A stretch of DNA of 64,000 bases from Bacillus sp. V3B. Its GTDB lineage: Bacteria; Bacillota; Bacilli; Bacillales; Cytobacillaceae. Within the stretch, counting starts at the first letter, position 1. Every line of letters begins with the position of its first letter. Both the position numbers and the translations under genes were made by a program. Under the pieces are notes generated by a model that saw only the letters and a list, made by a program, of their open reading frames with translations, was not told where the DNA came from and did not search any database. This document shows, piece by piece, positions 41,521 through 52,051 of the stretch. The stretch covers positions 62,001-126,000 of the forward strand of contig NZ_JAETXM010000009.1 of assembly GCF_024494465.1 (NCBI RefSeq), written 5' to 3'.

Positions 41521-42460
41521 ACGTAATCTCCTTTCTCGCCTTCGCCACTTCGGATTTATTCCAGATGATGGCGACTGTTGCGGTTAATAAAATAGCAATT
41601 CCTAAACGAACAATCAATAGTGGCAGTACAGGGATTCCGAGTGGGATGAAAATAAGCGTATCTTCCACCACTGCATGACAGGAACCAAGAAAAATGAACG
41701 CAATTGTTAAATCTTTTTTACTGACCCCGTCCTCTCTCACAGCCTGTATCATCACACCTGCACCGTAGGAAAGACCAAATAAAAGTCCTGCTGCAAGGGT
41801 TGTTGATGTATTTTCATTCATTCCTAATGAACGAGTAACAGGTCCCATCCATTTTGCAAAAACATCCAGCCATTTCTTTTCTTTTAAAATTTGGATCCCT
41901 ACCATAAGGGGGAAGACGATAATGGCTAGTTGAGCCACCCCGATTAAGGCTTGCTGCAAGGCATCCATTCCAATCTGAAACCAGCCGGTTACAACGGCCT
42001 CATTTTGTGAAGGAATCAACCCATATTGAGCAACATCTGATCCACCTTGCCACACGAAATTAATGACAAGAGCTGAACTAACCGCTAAACCGATTCGGAC
42101 CACAAGCACAACCCACAGCTTGACGCCTGTCTTGATCGCCACACCCGACTCTATTAACATACTATGGGAAAAAGATAGCATGACCGCAATGATGAATACT
42201 TCTTTGACGGTGAGATCAAGCGTCAAAATGGCCCCGATTCCTGCGTATAGATTAAGAAAATTTCCTAGAACAAGCGGAATCGCTGCATCACCAGATAAAC
42301 CGAATATATTCATTAATGGAGCAATCTTTTCGATGATCCACGGTAAGATAGGGGTATGCTGAAGTAATGCGATCAACAATGTGATAGGGAAAATAATTTT
42401 CCCTAGTGTCCACGTTACCCTTAATCCAACCATAAGTCCTCTTTTTACAGTATGAATCAT
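41510..42460 (-). CDS. yvoD: Nucleoside recognition (Gate) domain membrane protein YvoD
   Basis: This integral membrane protein of 316 residues with about eight helices contains two Gate-domain-like segments (around 60-110 and 215-270: [17 protein letters not shown]). The family is related to nucleoside and spore-maturation (SpmA/B) proteins; the transported substrate is not known. Its end overlaps the ppaX start by 11 bases, so the two are co-expressed. Confidence 0.87.
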   Translation of the reverse strand: MIHTVKRGLMVGLRVTWTLGKIIFPITLLIALLQHTPILPWIIEKIAPLMNIFGLSGDAAIPLVLGNFLNLYAGIGAILTLDLTVKEVFIIAVMLSFSHSMLIESGVAIKTGVKLWVVLVVRIGLAVSSALVINFVWQGGSDVAQYGLIPSQNEAVVTGWFQIGMDALQQALIGVAQLAIIVFPLMVGIQILKEKKWLDVFAKWMGPVTRSLGMNENTSTTLAAGLLFGLSYGAGVMIQAVREDGVSKKDLTIAFIFLGSCHAVVEDTLIFIPLGIPVLPLLIVRLGIAILLTATVAIIWNKSEVAKARKEITYEQ

Positions 42461-42520
42461 TGTTATCTTCCTTTACAAATGTCTTATACGTTAGTCAAGT
42501 AATGGTTCAACACCATCCTA

Positions 42521-43339
42521 TTAAACACTACGATCTAAATATCTCTTATTTGCATACCCTTTTGCTCGTCTGTAAAATAAGACAATCAGGGAAACGATGA
42601 TCAATATGACCGAAATCGTTTGTGCCATACGGATCGTTTCAGTCAACATTAAACTATCTGTCCGCATTCCTTCGATGAAAAAACGTCCAATTGAATACCA
42701 GATTAGGTAAGAAAGGAACATCTCACCACGACGTAAATTCACTCGACGTAATAAAATGAGTAGAATAAAACCTAGCAAATTCCAAATCGATTCATACAAG
42801 AAAGTAGGATGATAATAGGCCCCGTTTATATACATTTGATTGATGATAAACTCAGGCAATTGTATGTTTTCAAGAAAGGCACGGCTTACTTCTCCACCAT
42901 GTGCTTCTTGGTTGATGAAATTCCCCCATCTCCCGATTGCTTGTCCTAATATAAGACTAGGAGCTGTAATATCAGCCAGTTGCCAAAACGAAATCTTTTT
43001 CTTCTTAGCAAACACATAAGCCGTAATAATCGATCCGATTAAAGCACCATGTATCGCAAGGCCCCCATTCCAAATGGCAATAATCTGACCTGGATTTTGC
43101 GCATAGTAATCCCATTCAAATAAAACATAATAAATCCGTGCCGAAAGAATGGCAATTGGGATAGCCCACAACATGAGATCAGTAAATAATTCACTACCAA
43201 GTCCGCGCTTTGTTGATTCTTTTATAGCTATATATAATCCAAGTGCAATCGCTGCACCGATAATGACTCCATACCAATGAACCTCTATAGGCCCAAGTGA
43301 AAGCGCAACTGGATTGATTGGCTGTATCGTTTCCTCCAT
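42521..43339 (-). CDS. lgt: Prolipoprotein diacylglyceryl transferase
   Basis: Lgt transfers diacylglycerol from phosphatidylglycerol to the lipobox cysteine of prolipoproteins in the membrane. The 272-residue protein has seven hydrophobic helices, the HGALIG motif near 100 and the signature [14 protein letters not shown] near 135. ATG 43339 follows AAGGAGA by seven to eight bases; GTG six bases earlier is less likely. Potential substrates in the window are the lipoprotein at 6485 and CccB. Confidence 0.96.
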   Translation of the reverse strand: MEETIQPINPVALSLGPIEVHWYGVIIGAAIALGLYIAIKESTKRGLGSELFTDLMLWAIPIAILSARIYYVLFEWDYYAQNPGQIIAIWNGGLAIHGALIGSIITAYVFAKKKKISFWQLADITAPSLILGQAIGRWGNFINQEAHGGEVSRAFLENIQLPEFIINQMYINGAYYHPTFLYESIWNLLGFILLILLRRVNLRRGEMFLSYLIWYSIGRFFIEGMRTDSLMLTETIRMAQTISVILIIVSLIVLFYRRAKGYANKRYLDRSV

Positions 43340-43630
43340 TCTCACATCTCCTTTTAAAATTCTATATTATATGAATATAACATGAAAAGTTCCCTCTTAA
43401 CTATGCAGGATGAACAAACTTTTGACAACTCTAATGGTAGATTGATTCCTTCTTCACCATTATTAAGCATAAAAACCATAAAAATTAGAAGAATTTACTA
43501 GTTGAAAAGGTGTCTGACATCGACAAAATCACCTTTATCTAAAATCCAGTTCAACTCGATTACACGAGATATTGTCTTGTGCTTTCGAACACTTTTACGT
43601 TTCGGACAACCCTGACTCAGACTATTTCCT

Positions 43631-44566
43631 CTATAGATCTCCTTTGTTTCCCTCACTAATCACATCTGTAAGACGATGTGTAAATTGCTCGGCTGCATTT
43701 ACACCCATTCGTTTCAAACGGAAATTCATGGCAGCTACTTCTAGAATAACCGCTAAGTTTCGACCAGGTCGAACAGGTATAGTGATTTTCGTAATATCCG
43801 TATCAATGATTTTTACTTTGTCCTCATCTAAGCCAAGACGATCATATTGCTTTGTTTCATCCCAAATCTCAAGGTTAATATTAAGGGATATTTTTTTATG
43901 ACTGAGAACAGCCCCTGCACCAAACAAAGTCATGACATCGATAATCCCTAACCCGCGAATCTCTAGTAGATGCTCAATTAAGTCTGGTGAGGTCCCCACT
44001 AAAGTGCCCTCGTCCTCCTGACGAATTTCAATACAGTCATCGGCAACAAGACGGTGACCACGTTTCACAAGTTCAAGTGCCGTTTCACTTTTACCAACAC
44101 CACTTTGACCTGTTATCATGACTCCCACACCATATACGTCAACAAGAACACCATGTATCGCGGTTGTCGGCGCAAGCTTACTTTCTAGGAAATTGGTTAA
44201 TAAACCAGAGAATTTTGTTGTATTTTGTTTTACACGCATAAGAGGTACTGATTCTCGTTCTGATACTTCGATTAGCTCCTCAGGAACCTCCATCCCTCTT
44301 GTAATAATAATTCCTGGAGTTACGTCTGTACAAAGCTTCTCCATACGATATTTACGTTCACTTTCTGTTAATTTCTCAGCAAACGTTAACTCTGTCATGC
44401 CCATTACTTGAATTCGGTCTTCTGGATAATAGTCAAAATAACCAGCCAGCTCGATTCCAGGTCTTGATATATCACTTGTTGAAATCGGACGATTAATTCC
44501 TTCTTCTCCACTAATTAGTTCAAGGTCAAATTTTTCAATTACGTCTTTCGTGCGTACTTTAACCAA
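43631..44566 (-). CDS. hprK: HPr kinase/phosphorylase
   Basis: HprK phosphorylates and dephosphorylates Ser46 of HPr and Crh and so controls catabolite repression. The 311 residues have Walker A GQSGVGKS (153-160), the K3 signature [19 protein letters not shown] near 200, and the conserved [15 protein letters not shown] at the end. The start is TTG, seven bases after AAGGGGG. A region with alternative hairpins (44747-44858) lies upstream and may control it. Confidence 0.97.
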   Translation of the reverse strand: MVKVRTKDVIEKFDLELISGEEGINRPISTSDISRPGIELAGYFDYYPEDRIQVMGMTELTFAEKLTESERKYRMEKLCTDVTPGIIITRGMEVPEELIEVSERESVPLMRVKQNTTKFSGLLTNFLESKLAPTTAIHGVLVDVYGVGVMITGQSGVGKSETALELVKRGHRLVADDCIEIRQEDEGTLVGTSPDLIEHLLEIRGLGIIDVMTLFGAGAVLSHKKISLNINLEIWDETKQYDRLGLDEDKVKIIDTDITKITIPVRPGRNLAVILEVAAMNFRLKRMGVNAAEQFTHRLTDVISEGNKGDL

Positions 44567-44746
44567 AAGTATGCCCCCTTCTAATAAACAGTATGATAAA
44601 CGATAGAATAGATTTACGAAATTAATTTTGAGCGTTTACGGAAATCAATAAACCCTATTATATCAAGTTTCACACTATTTTATCATCTTTTTTTAAAGAA
44701 CCAAATGACAATCTTGTTTATGTCTAGAATAGCTTTCTTTTAACAA

Positions 44747-44858
44747 AAAGGCTATGTTATTAAACAATTGTATTGATCCTCTAATAGCCTTTGGTGTACG
44801 TGTCCATTACGTTATTCATCCTGAATCCAACACATGGTCGCATACACTAAAGGCTATT
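44747..44858 (-). promoter_or_regulatory. Candidate attenuator-like alternative hairpins upstream of hprK
   Basis: Three complementary arms occur. On the minus strand AATAGCCTTT (44858-44849) and AAAGGCTATT (44792-44783) form a 10-bp stem extended by GTGTA/TACAC. The second arm can instead pair with ATAGCCTTT (44755-44747), which runs into TTTTTG like a terminator. The two folds exclude each other. No promoter could be assigned, so its role is open. Confidence 0.35.
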
Positions 44859-44887
44859 TATCAACCATAATCATTAATATAGTCAAC

Positions 44888-44934
44888 AAAAAAAAGCTAA
44901 CAAGAGGTCCACTACTGTCCTCCTATTAGCTAAC
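44888..44934 (-). terminator. Terminator of the yvlB-yvlD unit
   Basis: GTTAGCT-type outer arms (TTAGCT with AGCTAA) and an inner GGAGG/CCTC stem are followed on the minus strand by T8. Confidence 0.8.
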
Positions 44935-44949
44935 TTCAAAATCCGTTTT

Positions 44950-45315
44950 TTATTCTTTTTTATTTTTACTCTCTTGCATCAATTGTTGTTGAATAATGAT
45001 ATTAACGAACGACATGATTATGGCAATCAAGAAAGATGTTCCAAAACCATCAATTTCAAAAGAACTCCCCATAATACTGTCGGTCAACAATAACGTCACG
45101 GCATTAATGACAAATAGAAATAAACCCAATGTAAAAACCGTAACAGGGAGAGTCAAGATGATGAGGATCGGTTTAATAAATATATTTAACACCGACAACA
45201 CAAAGCTCGCCCCAAGTGCTGCAAAAAAACTTTCTATGTAAAAAGACTCTTTAAAAAAACCAGCTAGGGCGATAAATAGAACCGCGTTGATGACAATTCC
45301 TAGCAACCACCTCAT
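44950..45315 (-). CDS. yvlD: Phage-holin-family membrane protein YvlD
   Basis: This 121-residue membrane protein has four hydrophobic segments (about 1-18, 24-44, 52-72, 87-107), matching the DUF360/'phage holin family 4' proteins such as B. subtilis YvlD. It is chromosomal and not phage-linked. Together with YvlB it forms part of the yvl envelope-stress group in B. subtilis. The start ATG 45315 follows AAAGGAG by nine to ten bases; longer frames lack a site. Confidence 0.85.
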   Translation of the reverse strand: MRWLLGIVINAVLFIALAGFFKESFYIESFFAALGASFVLSVLNIFIKPILIILTLPVTVFTLGLFLFVINAVTLLLTDSIMGSSFEIDGFGTSFLIAIIMSFVNIIIQQQLMQESKNKKE

Positions 45316-45384
45316 AACTTTACACTCCTTTACATCTCTGAACGTAAACTCTGAGAAAACTTGATTAAAATCAATATAGCGAAC

Positions 45385-45420
45385 CATCCATTAGAGAATC
45401 CTCACTGGATGGTTCGGTTT
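45385..45420. terminator. Hairpin between yvlB and yvlD
   Basis: GAACCATCCA pairs with TGGATGGTTC around a 15-16 base loop. No clear T-run follows, so it is a weak terminator or an mRNA-stabilising hairpin. Confidence 0.4.
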
Positions 45421-45434
45421 CTTAATAGGATCTA

Positions 45435-46541
45435 TTATGCTTTACGGATTACGATAGAGCCCGTTTTTGTATCAGCATGCAGGCGGACAGTCTGGATTGA
45501 ATCCTTTACAGATTTAAATGTCATCGTTTTCTGAATAAGTTCACTTTTCTCTTCAACAATTTGGATTCCATCTAGATCAACAGTGAAATTCCCTAAGTTG
45601 GATTTCAACTCTCCATTGACTGCAACCAGTTCAGGAATCACCAGGTCAATACTTCCTGTTGTCGTTTTTACTTCAACCACTTCACAACTATTATTAATCG
45701 CTTGAAACTGAATATTCCCGTTAAACGATTGCAGTTCAACTTTACGAAGCTCCCCATCCATCACAATCGCTCCATTTAATGTTTCAGCATCTATCTCATC
45801 TATTTTACAGTGATTAAATTGGATGGCTCCATTTCCCGTCTCAGCCTCAACCTTTTGACTCTTAATTCCATCCATTGTAATTTTCCCATTAGCTGTTTTC
45901 ATTTTATACTGTTTTACAGCTAAGTCTTTTCCTTCCATCGCCCCGTTAAAGATTCGGATTTCCACATACTCATATTCCACTTGCGGAAGATAGACGACCG
46001 TTTCGAGTTTGATCCACTTTTGTTCAGTTGAAAAAAGAAGATGCTCTCCTTCTACTTTAAAAAGAACTTCCTTTAAAAACTTCTCTTTTGCTTCTTCCTG
46101 CGTTTCTACTCGATACACTTGTGCTTGACATTCAACCCGTATATCTTCTTGATCCCATGGAACGACCCGAACATTTCCATTGGCAATATCAAGATCGACT
46201 TTTTTCACAAAAGCATCTTTTTGCTGAAAGATATGCGAGATATCAATCCGTTTCCCAAAGTTTAAATCCAAATCAAAGTCCTTCACTTTTTTGATCGCTG
46301 AATCCACGAAACCAAAAATTTTATCTTTTGCCGACTGATAGTTGTAATGTGAGCCTTGACTTTTTTCTTTCTGCTCTTCCTTAAACATCACAACCGTTGA
46401 CAATTCATTGACCAGTTGCTCTTGCTTTTCTTCCATCGTTTTTGTCGATGTTTCAAGCTCTTCTAATAAACTAAGTGCCTCATCTACTGTTAGCTTTCCT
46501 TCTTCAACCATCTTGAGAATCCGTTTCCGTTCTTCCTTCAT
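45435..46541 (-). CDS. yvlB: DUF4097 family beta-helix protein YvlB
   Basis: This 368-residue protein has a short N-terminal helical SHOCT-like segment (RKRILKMVEEGKLTVDEALS, residues 5-24). It is followed from about residue 115 by the repetitive beta-strand DUF4097 domain (VKTTTGSIDLVIPE, then ADTKTGSIVIRK at the end). B. subtilis YvlB is in the envelope-stress responsive yvlABCD operon. Its molecular action is unknown. GAGGAACTGAG precedes ATG. It lies downstream of uvrA on the same strand. Confidence 0.87.
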   Translation of the reverse strand: MKEERKRILKMVEEGKLTVDEALSLLEELETSTKTMEEKQEQLVNELSTVVMFKEEQKEKSQGSHYNYQSAKDKIFGFVDSAIKKVKDFDLDLNFGKRIDISHIFQQKDAFVKKVDLDIANGNVRVVPWDQEDIRVECQAQVYRVETQEEAKEKFLKEVLFKVEGEHLLFSTEQKWIKLETVVYLPQVEYEYVEIRIFNGAMEGKDLAVKQYKMKTANGKITMDGIKSQKVEAETGNGAIQFNHCKIDEIDAETLNGAIVMDGELRKVELQSFNGNIQFQAINNSCEVVEVKTTTGSIDLVIPELVAVNGELKSNLGNFTVDLDGIQIVEEKSELIQKTMTFKSVKDSIQTVRLHADTKTGSIVIRKA

Positions 46542-46645
46542 CTCAGTTCCTCCTCTAGGTAACTTCTTTTATAAGTATTACGAACTAAACCACAACAAGT
46601 TTCACTTTCATCCATTGCTGAGAAATGAACTTCAGGGTGATCGCT

Positions 46646-49507
46646 TTATTTCGTTACACCAATCCGATCTAACATTCGCTTTCGATCGCGCTCAAGAATC
46701 GGCTTTAAATACTTACCTGTATAGGATTCAGGAACTTTGGCCACCTCTTCAGGGGTTCCTGTTGCCATAAGCGTTCCCCCTTTGTCACCACCTTCTGGTC
46801 CAAGGTCAATCAGGTGATCAGCGGTTTTGATTACGTCTAAATTATGTTCGATCACAAGCACCGTGTCCCCATTTTCAACGAGTCTCTGAAGAACAACAAG
46901 TAGTCTTGCAATATCATCAACATGCAGACCTGTTGTCGGTTCATCCAAAATATAAAAGGAGCGACCAGTTGAACGGCGATGAAGCTCAGATGCTAGCTTA
47001 ACCCGCTGTGCTTCCCCACCTGAAAGAGTTGTCGCCGATTGACCGAGCGTAATATAGCCTAGACCGACATCGAAAAGAGTTTGCATCTTACGCTTAATTT
47101 TCGGGATATTTTCAAAAAAGGTCACGGCTTCCTCCACTGTCATCTCTAATATATCGGAAATATTTTTTCCTTTATATTTCACTTCAAGCGTTTCACGATT
47201 ATAACGTTTCCCATGGCAAATCTCGCATGGAACATACACATCCGGTAAAAAGTGCATTTCAATTTTGATAATACCGTCTCCGCGACACGCTTCACATCTT
47301 CCACCCTTAACATTAAAACTGAAGCGACCTTTCTTATACCCCCGTACCTTTGCTTCATTTGTTGTGGCGAATACATCTCGAATATCATCAAACACACCTG
47401 TATATGTCGCAGGGTTTGACCGTGGTGTCCTTCCAATTGGTGATTGATCGATATCAATTACTTTTTCTACATAGTCTATTCCGCTAATAGATTGGTATGC
47501 CCCAGGTTTACTTTTCGCATGATATAATTTCTGAGCGAGTGCTTTATGTAAAATTTCATTAATTAATGTACTTTTTCCAGAACCTGAAACACCTGTCACA
47601 GCCATGAATAATCCAAGCGGAAATTGAACACTTATATTTTTTAAATTATTTTCTTTTGCCCCTTTTATTTCAATGTAGCGACCATCCGGTTTCCGTCTTT
47701 CAACGGGTAGCGCAATGAATTTCTTACCTGACAAATATTGCCCTGTCAAAGACCGAGGATCTTCCATCACTTCTGCCGGTTTACCCTCTGCAATAATCTC
47801 TCCACCGTGGACACCCGCTCCAGGTCCGACATCAATTAAATAATCAGCCGCCCGCATCGTGTCCTCGTCATGTTCAACAACAATTAACGTATTGCCAATA
47901 TCACGCATATTTCTCAACGTCTCGATCAGACGATCATTGTCGCGTTGATGAAGTCCAATCGATGGCTCATCTAAAATATAGAGAACACCGGTTAAACGAG
48001 AACCAATTTGCGTAGCCAGACGAATTCGCTGTGCCTCTCCACCAGATAGAGTGCCTGCTGCACGGCTTAAGGTTAAATAATCAAGTCCTACATTGACAAG
48101 GAAACCGAGACGCTCGTTAATTTCACGAAAGATTAAGTGAGCAATTTTCATTTCTTTCTCTGACAAAGTGAGATTTTCAAAAAAGGCTAGAGCCTCCTCG
48201 ATTGAATACGCGGTAATCTCTCCAATATGCTTTCCATCAATTAAAACAGCCAATGTTTCTTTTTTCAGCCTGTTTCCTTTACAAGATGTACATGGATGTT
48301 CAGCCATATATTTATTCATTTGCTCACGAATATAATCTGAGCTTGTATCCCGATAACGACGTTCTACATTACGAAGAACTCCTTCAAATTCAACCTCATT
48401 GTCTCTGACTTGCCCGAATTCATTTTCATAATGAAAATGAATTTTTTCCCCATCTGAACCATGCAAGATTTTGTCCATTAAACTAGAAGGGATGTCTTTC
48501 ACTGGTGTATCCATATCAATTCCGTAATGCTGACAAACACATGCAAGAAGTTGCGGATAGTATTGTGAACTCGTTGGTTCCCAAGGTGCTATCGCATGCT
48601 GATTAAGTGTTAAATCTTTATTCGGTATGACTAGGTTTACATCAACTTTTTTCTTTGACCCTAGACCGTCACATGAAGGACAAGCACCAAAAGGACTGTT
48701 AAAGGAAAACATACGTGGCTCAAGGGCACTGATCGAAAAACCACAAATCGGGCAGGCATGATGTTCACTGAATAAGAGCTCTTCTTCGCCAATGACATCA
48801 ATGATGACTTTTCCATCTCCAAGCTTTAAGGCCGTTTCCAGTGAATCAGCCAACCTTGTGGCGACACCTTCTTTTACAACAATACGGTCAATGACAACTT
48901 CAATTGAATGTTTTTTATTTTTTTCAAGTTCAATCTCTTCTCCAAGGTCATACATATCCCCGTCTACTCGCACACGTACATATCCTTGTTTTTTGATATC
49001 TTCAAGGATTTTCACATGTGCTCCTTTTTTCCCGGAAACGATTGGGGCTAGTACTTGAAGCTTTGTTCTTTCAGGGTATTCCACAATTCGGTCTACCATT
49101 TGTTCAATCGTTTGGGAGGTAATTTCGATTCCATGCTTTGGACAGGTTGGGTGCCCAACTCTGGCATAAAGCAAACGCAAATAATCATAGATTTCCGTTA
49201 CCGTTCCGACCGTTGATCGTGGATTACGACTGGTTGTCTTCTGATCAATTGAAATGGCTGGTGAGAGTCCTTCAATTAAGTCCACATCTGGTTTATCCAT
49301 TTGTCCGAGAAATTGTCGTGCATAGGCTGACAGTGATTCAACATATCGCCGTTGTCCCTCTGCATAAATCGTATCAAAGGCAAGGGAGGACTTTCCTGAA
49401 CCAGAAAGCCCTGTTACTACCACAAGCTGATCTCTCGGAATCGTAACATCTATATTTTTTAAATTATGGGCTCTGGCACCCTTTATAATCAGTTTATCCA
49501 TCGCCAT
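46646..49507 (-). CDS. uvrA: Excinuclease ABC subunit UvrA
   Basis: UvrA is the damage-recognition ATPase of nucleotide excision repair. The 953 residues have two ABC modules: Walker A GLSGSGKS near 33 with signature [16 protein letters not shown], and GVSGSGKS near 640 with [16 protein letters not shown]. The zinc fingers CPIC/CPSC (about 252-280) and CEAC/CEIC (about 735-765) are complete. AAGGGTGA precedes ATG. It is seven bases after uvrB and co-transcribed with it. Confidence 0.98.
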   Translation of the reverse strand: MAMDKLIIKGARAHNLKNIDVTIPRDQLVVVTGLSGSGKSSLAFDTIYAEGQRRYVESLSAYARQFLGQMDKPDVDLIEGLSPAISIDQKTTSRNPRSTVGTVTEIYDYLRLLYARVGHPTCPKHGIEITSQTIEQMVDRIVEYPERTKLQVLAPIVSGKKGAHVKILEDIKKQGYVRVRVDGDMYDLGEEIELEKNKKHSIEVVIDRIVVKEGVATRLADSLETALKLGDGKVIIDVIGEEELLFSEHHACPICGFSISALEPRMFSFNSPFGACPSCDGLGSKKKVDVNLVIPNKDLTLNQHAIAPWEPTSSQYYPQLLACVCQHYGIDMDTPVKDIPSSLMDKILHGSDGEKIHFHYENEFGQVRDNEVEFEGVLRNVERRYRDTSSDYIREQMNKYMAEHPCTSCKGNRLKKETLAVLIDGKHIGEITAYSIEEALAFFENLTLSEKEMKIAHLIFREINERLGFLVNVGLDYLTLSRAAGTLSGGEAQRIRLATQIGSRLTGVLYILDEPSIGLHQRDNDRLIETLRNMRDIGNTLIVVEHDEDTMRAADYLIDVGPGAGVHGGEIIAEGKPAEVMEDPRSLTGQYLSGKKFIALPVERRKPDGRYIEIKGAKENNLKNISVQFPLGLFMAVTGVSGSGKSTLINEILHKALAQKLYHAKSKPGAYQSISGIDYVEKVIDIDQSPIGRTPRSNPATYTGVFDDIRDVFATTNEAKVRGYKKGRFSFNVKGGRCEACRGDGIIKIEMHFLPDVYVPCEICHGKRYNRETLEVKYKGKNISDILEMTVEEAVTFFENIPKIKRKMQTLFDVGLGYITLGQSATTLSGGEAQRVKLASELHRRSTGRSFYILDEPTTGLHVDDIARLLVVLQRLVENGDTVLVIEHNLDVIKTADHLIDLGPEGGDKGGTLMATGTPEEVAKVPESYTGKYLKPILERDRKRMLDRIGVTK

Positions 49508-49514
49508 TGATTGG

Positions 49515-51494
49515 TCACCCTTCCACTTTCAATTCTAAAATAAGATCACGAAGCTCTGCCGCACGCTCGAAGTTTAAGGCTTTGGCCGCTTCTTTCATTT
49601 CTTTTTCCATCTCTTTTATAACTTTTTCTTTTTCTTTCTTGGATAGTTTCATAAACTGGGAAGCTGGCTTATATTCTTCCTGTTCTTCCGCCACATGTGT
49701 CGCACGAATCACATCGCGAATTTCTTTTTGAATCGTTTGCGGTGTAATACCATGCTTTCTATTATGTTCTTCCTGAATGGTACGGCGCCGTTTTGTCTCA
49801 CTGATCGCTAATTCCATCGAGTTTGTGATTTTATCCGCATACATGATCACCTGCCCATTGGCATTACGTGCTGCACGACCACTTGTTTGGATTAGAGAAC
49901 GTTCTGAACGCAGGAAGCCTTCTTTATCCGCATCAAGGATGGCGACAAGCGACACTTCTGGAATATCAAGCCCCTCTCTTAGTAAATTGATCCCGATCAG
50001 TACATCATATTTACCTAAGCGAAGATCACGAATAATCTCGATTCGTTCGAGCGTCTTTATTTCTGAATGTAAATATTGAACTTTAATGCCGATTTCCTTT
50101 AAATAGTCGGTTAAGTCTTCAGACATTTTTTTCGTCAAAGTGGTGACAAGTACACGCTCATTTTTTTCAACACGTTCATGGATTTCACCGATTAAATCAT
50201 CAATTTGTCCTTCAATTGGACGCACCGAGATAATCGGATCTAAGAGGCCGGTTGGTCGGATAATTTGCTCAACCATTTCAGGTGTGTGCTCTAACTCATA
50301 TGGACCAGGTGTTGCAGACACATAAACAGCTTGCTTTACATGCTGTTCAAATTCCGGAAAAGTAAGCGGACGGTTGTCCATAGCTGATGGCAACCGAAAT
50401 CCATGATCCACGAGAACTTGTTTTCTCGCCTGATCCCCATTGAACATGCCACGAATTTGTGGCAGAGTGACATGTGATTCATCCGCGACAATTAGAAAAT
50501 CTTCAGGAAAATAATCGAGTAGCGTATACGGGGTTGAGCCCGCTGGTCGTAAGGTGAGGTGGCGTGAATAGTTCTCAATTCCTGAACAAAAGCCCATTTC
50601 TTTCATCATTTCCAAGTCGTAACGGGTACGTTGTTCAAGCCGCTGAGCCTCTAATAATTTGTCATTTTCCCGTAATTCAGCGAGTCGTTCCTCCAGCTCC
50701 TTCTCAATATTTTGAACCGCGATTTGCAGTTTATCTTCACTCGTTACGAAGTGGGATGCTGGAAAAATCGCAATATGCTCTCTTTCACCAATGACTTCCC
50801 CTGTCAGCGCATCCACCTCACGAATTCGATCAATTTCATCACCAAAAAATTCTACCCTCACACAATGCTCATCCCTTGAGGCAGGAAAAATCTCAACGAC
50901 ATCGCCTCGAACGCGAAAAGACCCACGTTGAAAATTAATATCGTTTCGTTCGTATTGAATGTCTACAAGACGGTGTAATAGTTGGTTTCGTTCAATTTCC
51001 ATTCCAGTTCTTAAGGAGAGAACAAGCTTACGATATTCTTCCGGCGAACCCAAACCATAAATACAAGACACGCTCGCAATAATAATGACATCCTGCCGTT
51101 CAAATAAAGCAGATGTAGCCGAGTGGCGTAATTTATCGATTTCTTCATTAATACTTGAATCTTTCTCAATAAAGGTATCGGTTTGAGGTACATAGGCCTC
51201 TGGTTGAAAGTAATCATAATAACTGACAAAATACTCGACTGCATTATGAGGAAAAAACTCTTTAAATTCACTATATAACTGTCCAGCAAGGGTTTTATTA
51301 TGTGCAATGACAAGTGTTGGTTTATTGATAGCTTGAATGACATTTGAAATGGTAAATGTTTTCCCTGTTCCTGTTGCCCCAAGCAATGTTTGATGACGCT
51401 TCCTACTTTCAATCCCCGCAACAATTTTCTTAATCGCTTCTGGCTGGTCCCCCTGTGGCGAATACTTGGAAACTAATTGAAATTGATCCTTCAC
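49515..51494 (-). CDS. uvrB: Excinuclease ABC subunit UvrB
   Basis: UvrB is the helicase-like damage verifier that receives DNA from UvrA and recruits UvrC. The 659 residues show Walker A GATGTGKT, the beta-hairpin region [20 protein letters not shown], helicase motifs ([15 protein letters not shown]) and a C-terminal UVR domain ([20 protein letters not shown]) that contacts UvrC. The start is GTG 51494, eight bases after GGAGG. Helicase motif VI reads QTSGRAARN where B. subtilis UvrB has QTIGRAARN, a one-base change. Confidence 0.97.
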   Translation of the reverse strand: MKDQFQLVSKYSPQGDQPEAIKKIVAGIESRKRHQTLLGATGTGKTFTISNVIQAINKPTLVIAHNKTLAGQLYSEFKEFFPHNAVEYFVSYYDYFQPEAYVPQTDTFIEKDSSINEEIDKLRHSATSALFERQDVIIIASVSCIYGLGSPEEYRKLVLSLRTGMEIERNQLLHRLVDIQYERNDINFQRGSFRVRGDVVEIFPASRDEHCVRVEFFGDEIDRIREVDALTGEVIGEREHIAIFPASHFVTSEDKLQIAVQNIEKELEERLAELRENDKLLEAQRLEQRTRYDLEMMKEMGFCSGIENYSRHLTLRPAGSTPYTLLDYFPEDFLIVADESHVTLPQIRGMFNGDQARKQVLVDHGFRLPSAMDNRPLTFPEFEQHVKQAVYVSATPGPYELEHTPEMVEQIIRPTGLLDPIISVRPIEGQIDDLIGEIHERVEKNERVLVTTLTKKMSEDLTDYLKEIGIKVQYLHSEIKTLERIEIIRDLRLGKYDVLIGINLLREGLDIPEVSLVAILDADKEGFLRSERSLIQTSGRAARNANGQVIMYADKITNSMELAISETKRRRTIQEEHNRKHGITPQTIQKEIRDVIRATHVAEEQEEYKPASQFMKLSKKEKEKVIKEMEKEMKEAAKALNFERAAELRDLILELKVEG

Positions 51495-51590
51495 AAACCT
51501 TCCCTCCATTCCTTCATCGATCTAATTTAGGATCCTCTTCATAAAAGGGTCCTCTTTACTCAATTTTATCCGACTACTTTATCTATTCCC

Positions 51591-51643
51591 ATTCTACCAC
51601 AAACAAAGAAAAACTAACCACCAATAAACGAACAAACATTCCT
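51591..51643 (-). promoter_or_regulatory. uvrBA promoter with LexA-like SOS box
   Basis: An extended -10, TGGTAGAAT (core 51596-51591), is preceded by CGAACAAACATTCC (51630-51643, plus-strand reading). That has one mismatch to the Bacillus SOS box CGAACRNRYGTTYC. DNA-damage induction through LexA is expected, as for uvrBA in B. subtilis. Confidence 0.55.
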
Positions 51644-51750
51644 TTTATAGGGATTGATACAGATCGGTGTCAGGCACCGAAAATGGATAGTCGTACACCA
51701 TGAGTGAACAAGTAAATAAAGGAGTACGTGCTCACTCTTTCCATTTAAAA

Positions 51751-51792
51751 GAAAAAACCTGTCAACTTTACTTTCAGTGACAGGTTTTTCTT
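51751..51792 (-). terminator. Terminator of csbA
   Basis: AAAACCTGTCA pairs with TGACAGGTTTT around a 13-base loop, with A and T runs on both sides. Confidence 0.8.
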
Positions 51793-52034
51793 TATAAACT
51801 ATGTTTCATTCTATGTTTCATCTGATTCGCGTACCAAAAGCCAGTCGTTAAAGAAAAAGCATCCACAATAATTAGCCCCATCGAGCTTGTATATCCTTTA
51901 TAGACAGAAGTAGCAATTAAAGCCACCGTCAAAACCAGTCCAAGTACCTGATTATAGGTGACCCTCGTAAAAAACAAGACCAACAACCCTGGCAAAATAA
52001 AGGCTAATATATATTTAAAAACCAACACAACCAC
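51792..52034 (-). CDS. csbA: CsbA family small membrane protein
   Basis: This 80-residue protein has three hydrophobic helices (about 5-22, 29-45, 49-69) and the short conserved FTRVTYN after helix 1, matching the CsbA/DUF2198 family. In B. subtilis csbA is a sigma-B-dependent gene directly before uvrB, as here. Its function is unknown. Several near start codons (GTG 52034, GTG 52028) cannot be told apart because the AGAAGG site lies close to both. Confidence 0.82.
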   Translation of the reverse strand: MVVLVFKYILAFILPGLLVLFFTRVTYNQVLGLVLTVALIATSVYKGYTSSMGLIIVDAFSLTTGFWYANQMKHRMKHSL

Positions 52035-52051
52035 CTTCTTTTAGTGATGTT

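Noticed and set aside
43506-43536. Possible terminator after hprK (AAAGGTG/CACCTTT)
   Set aside because: The loop is long and no clear T-run follows on the minus strand, so support is too weak to list.
44950-45315. 'Phage holin' as evidence of a prophage
   Set aside because: The product matches the chromosomal YvlD family next to yvlB; no other phage gene is nearby.
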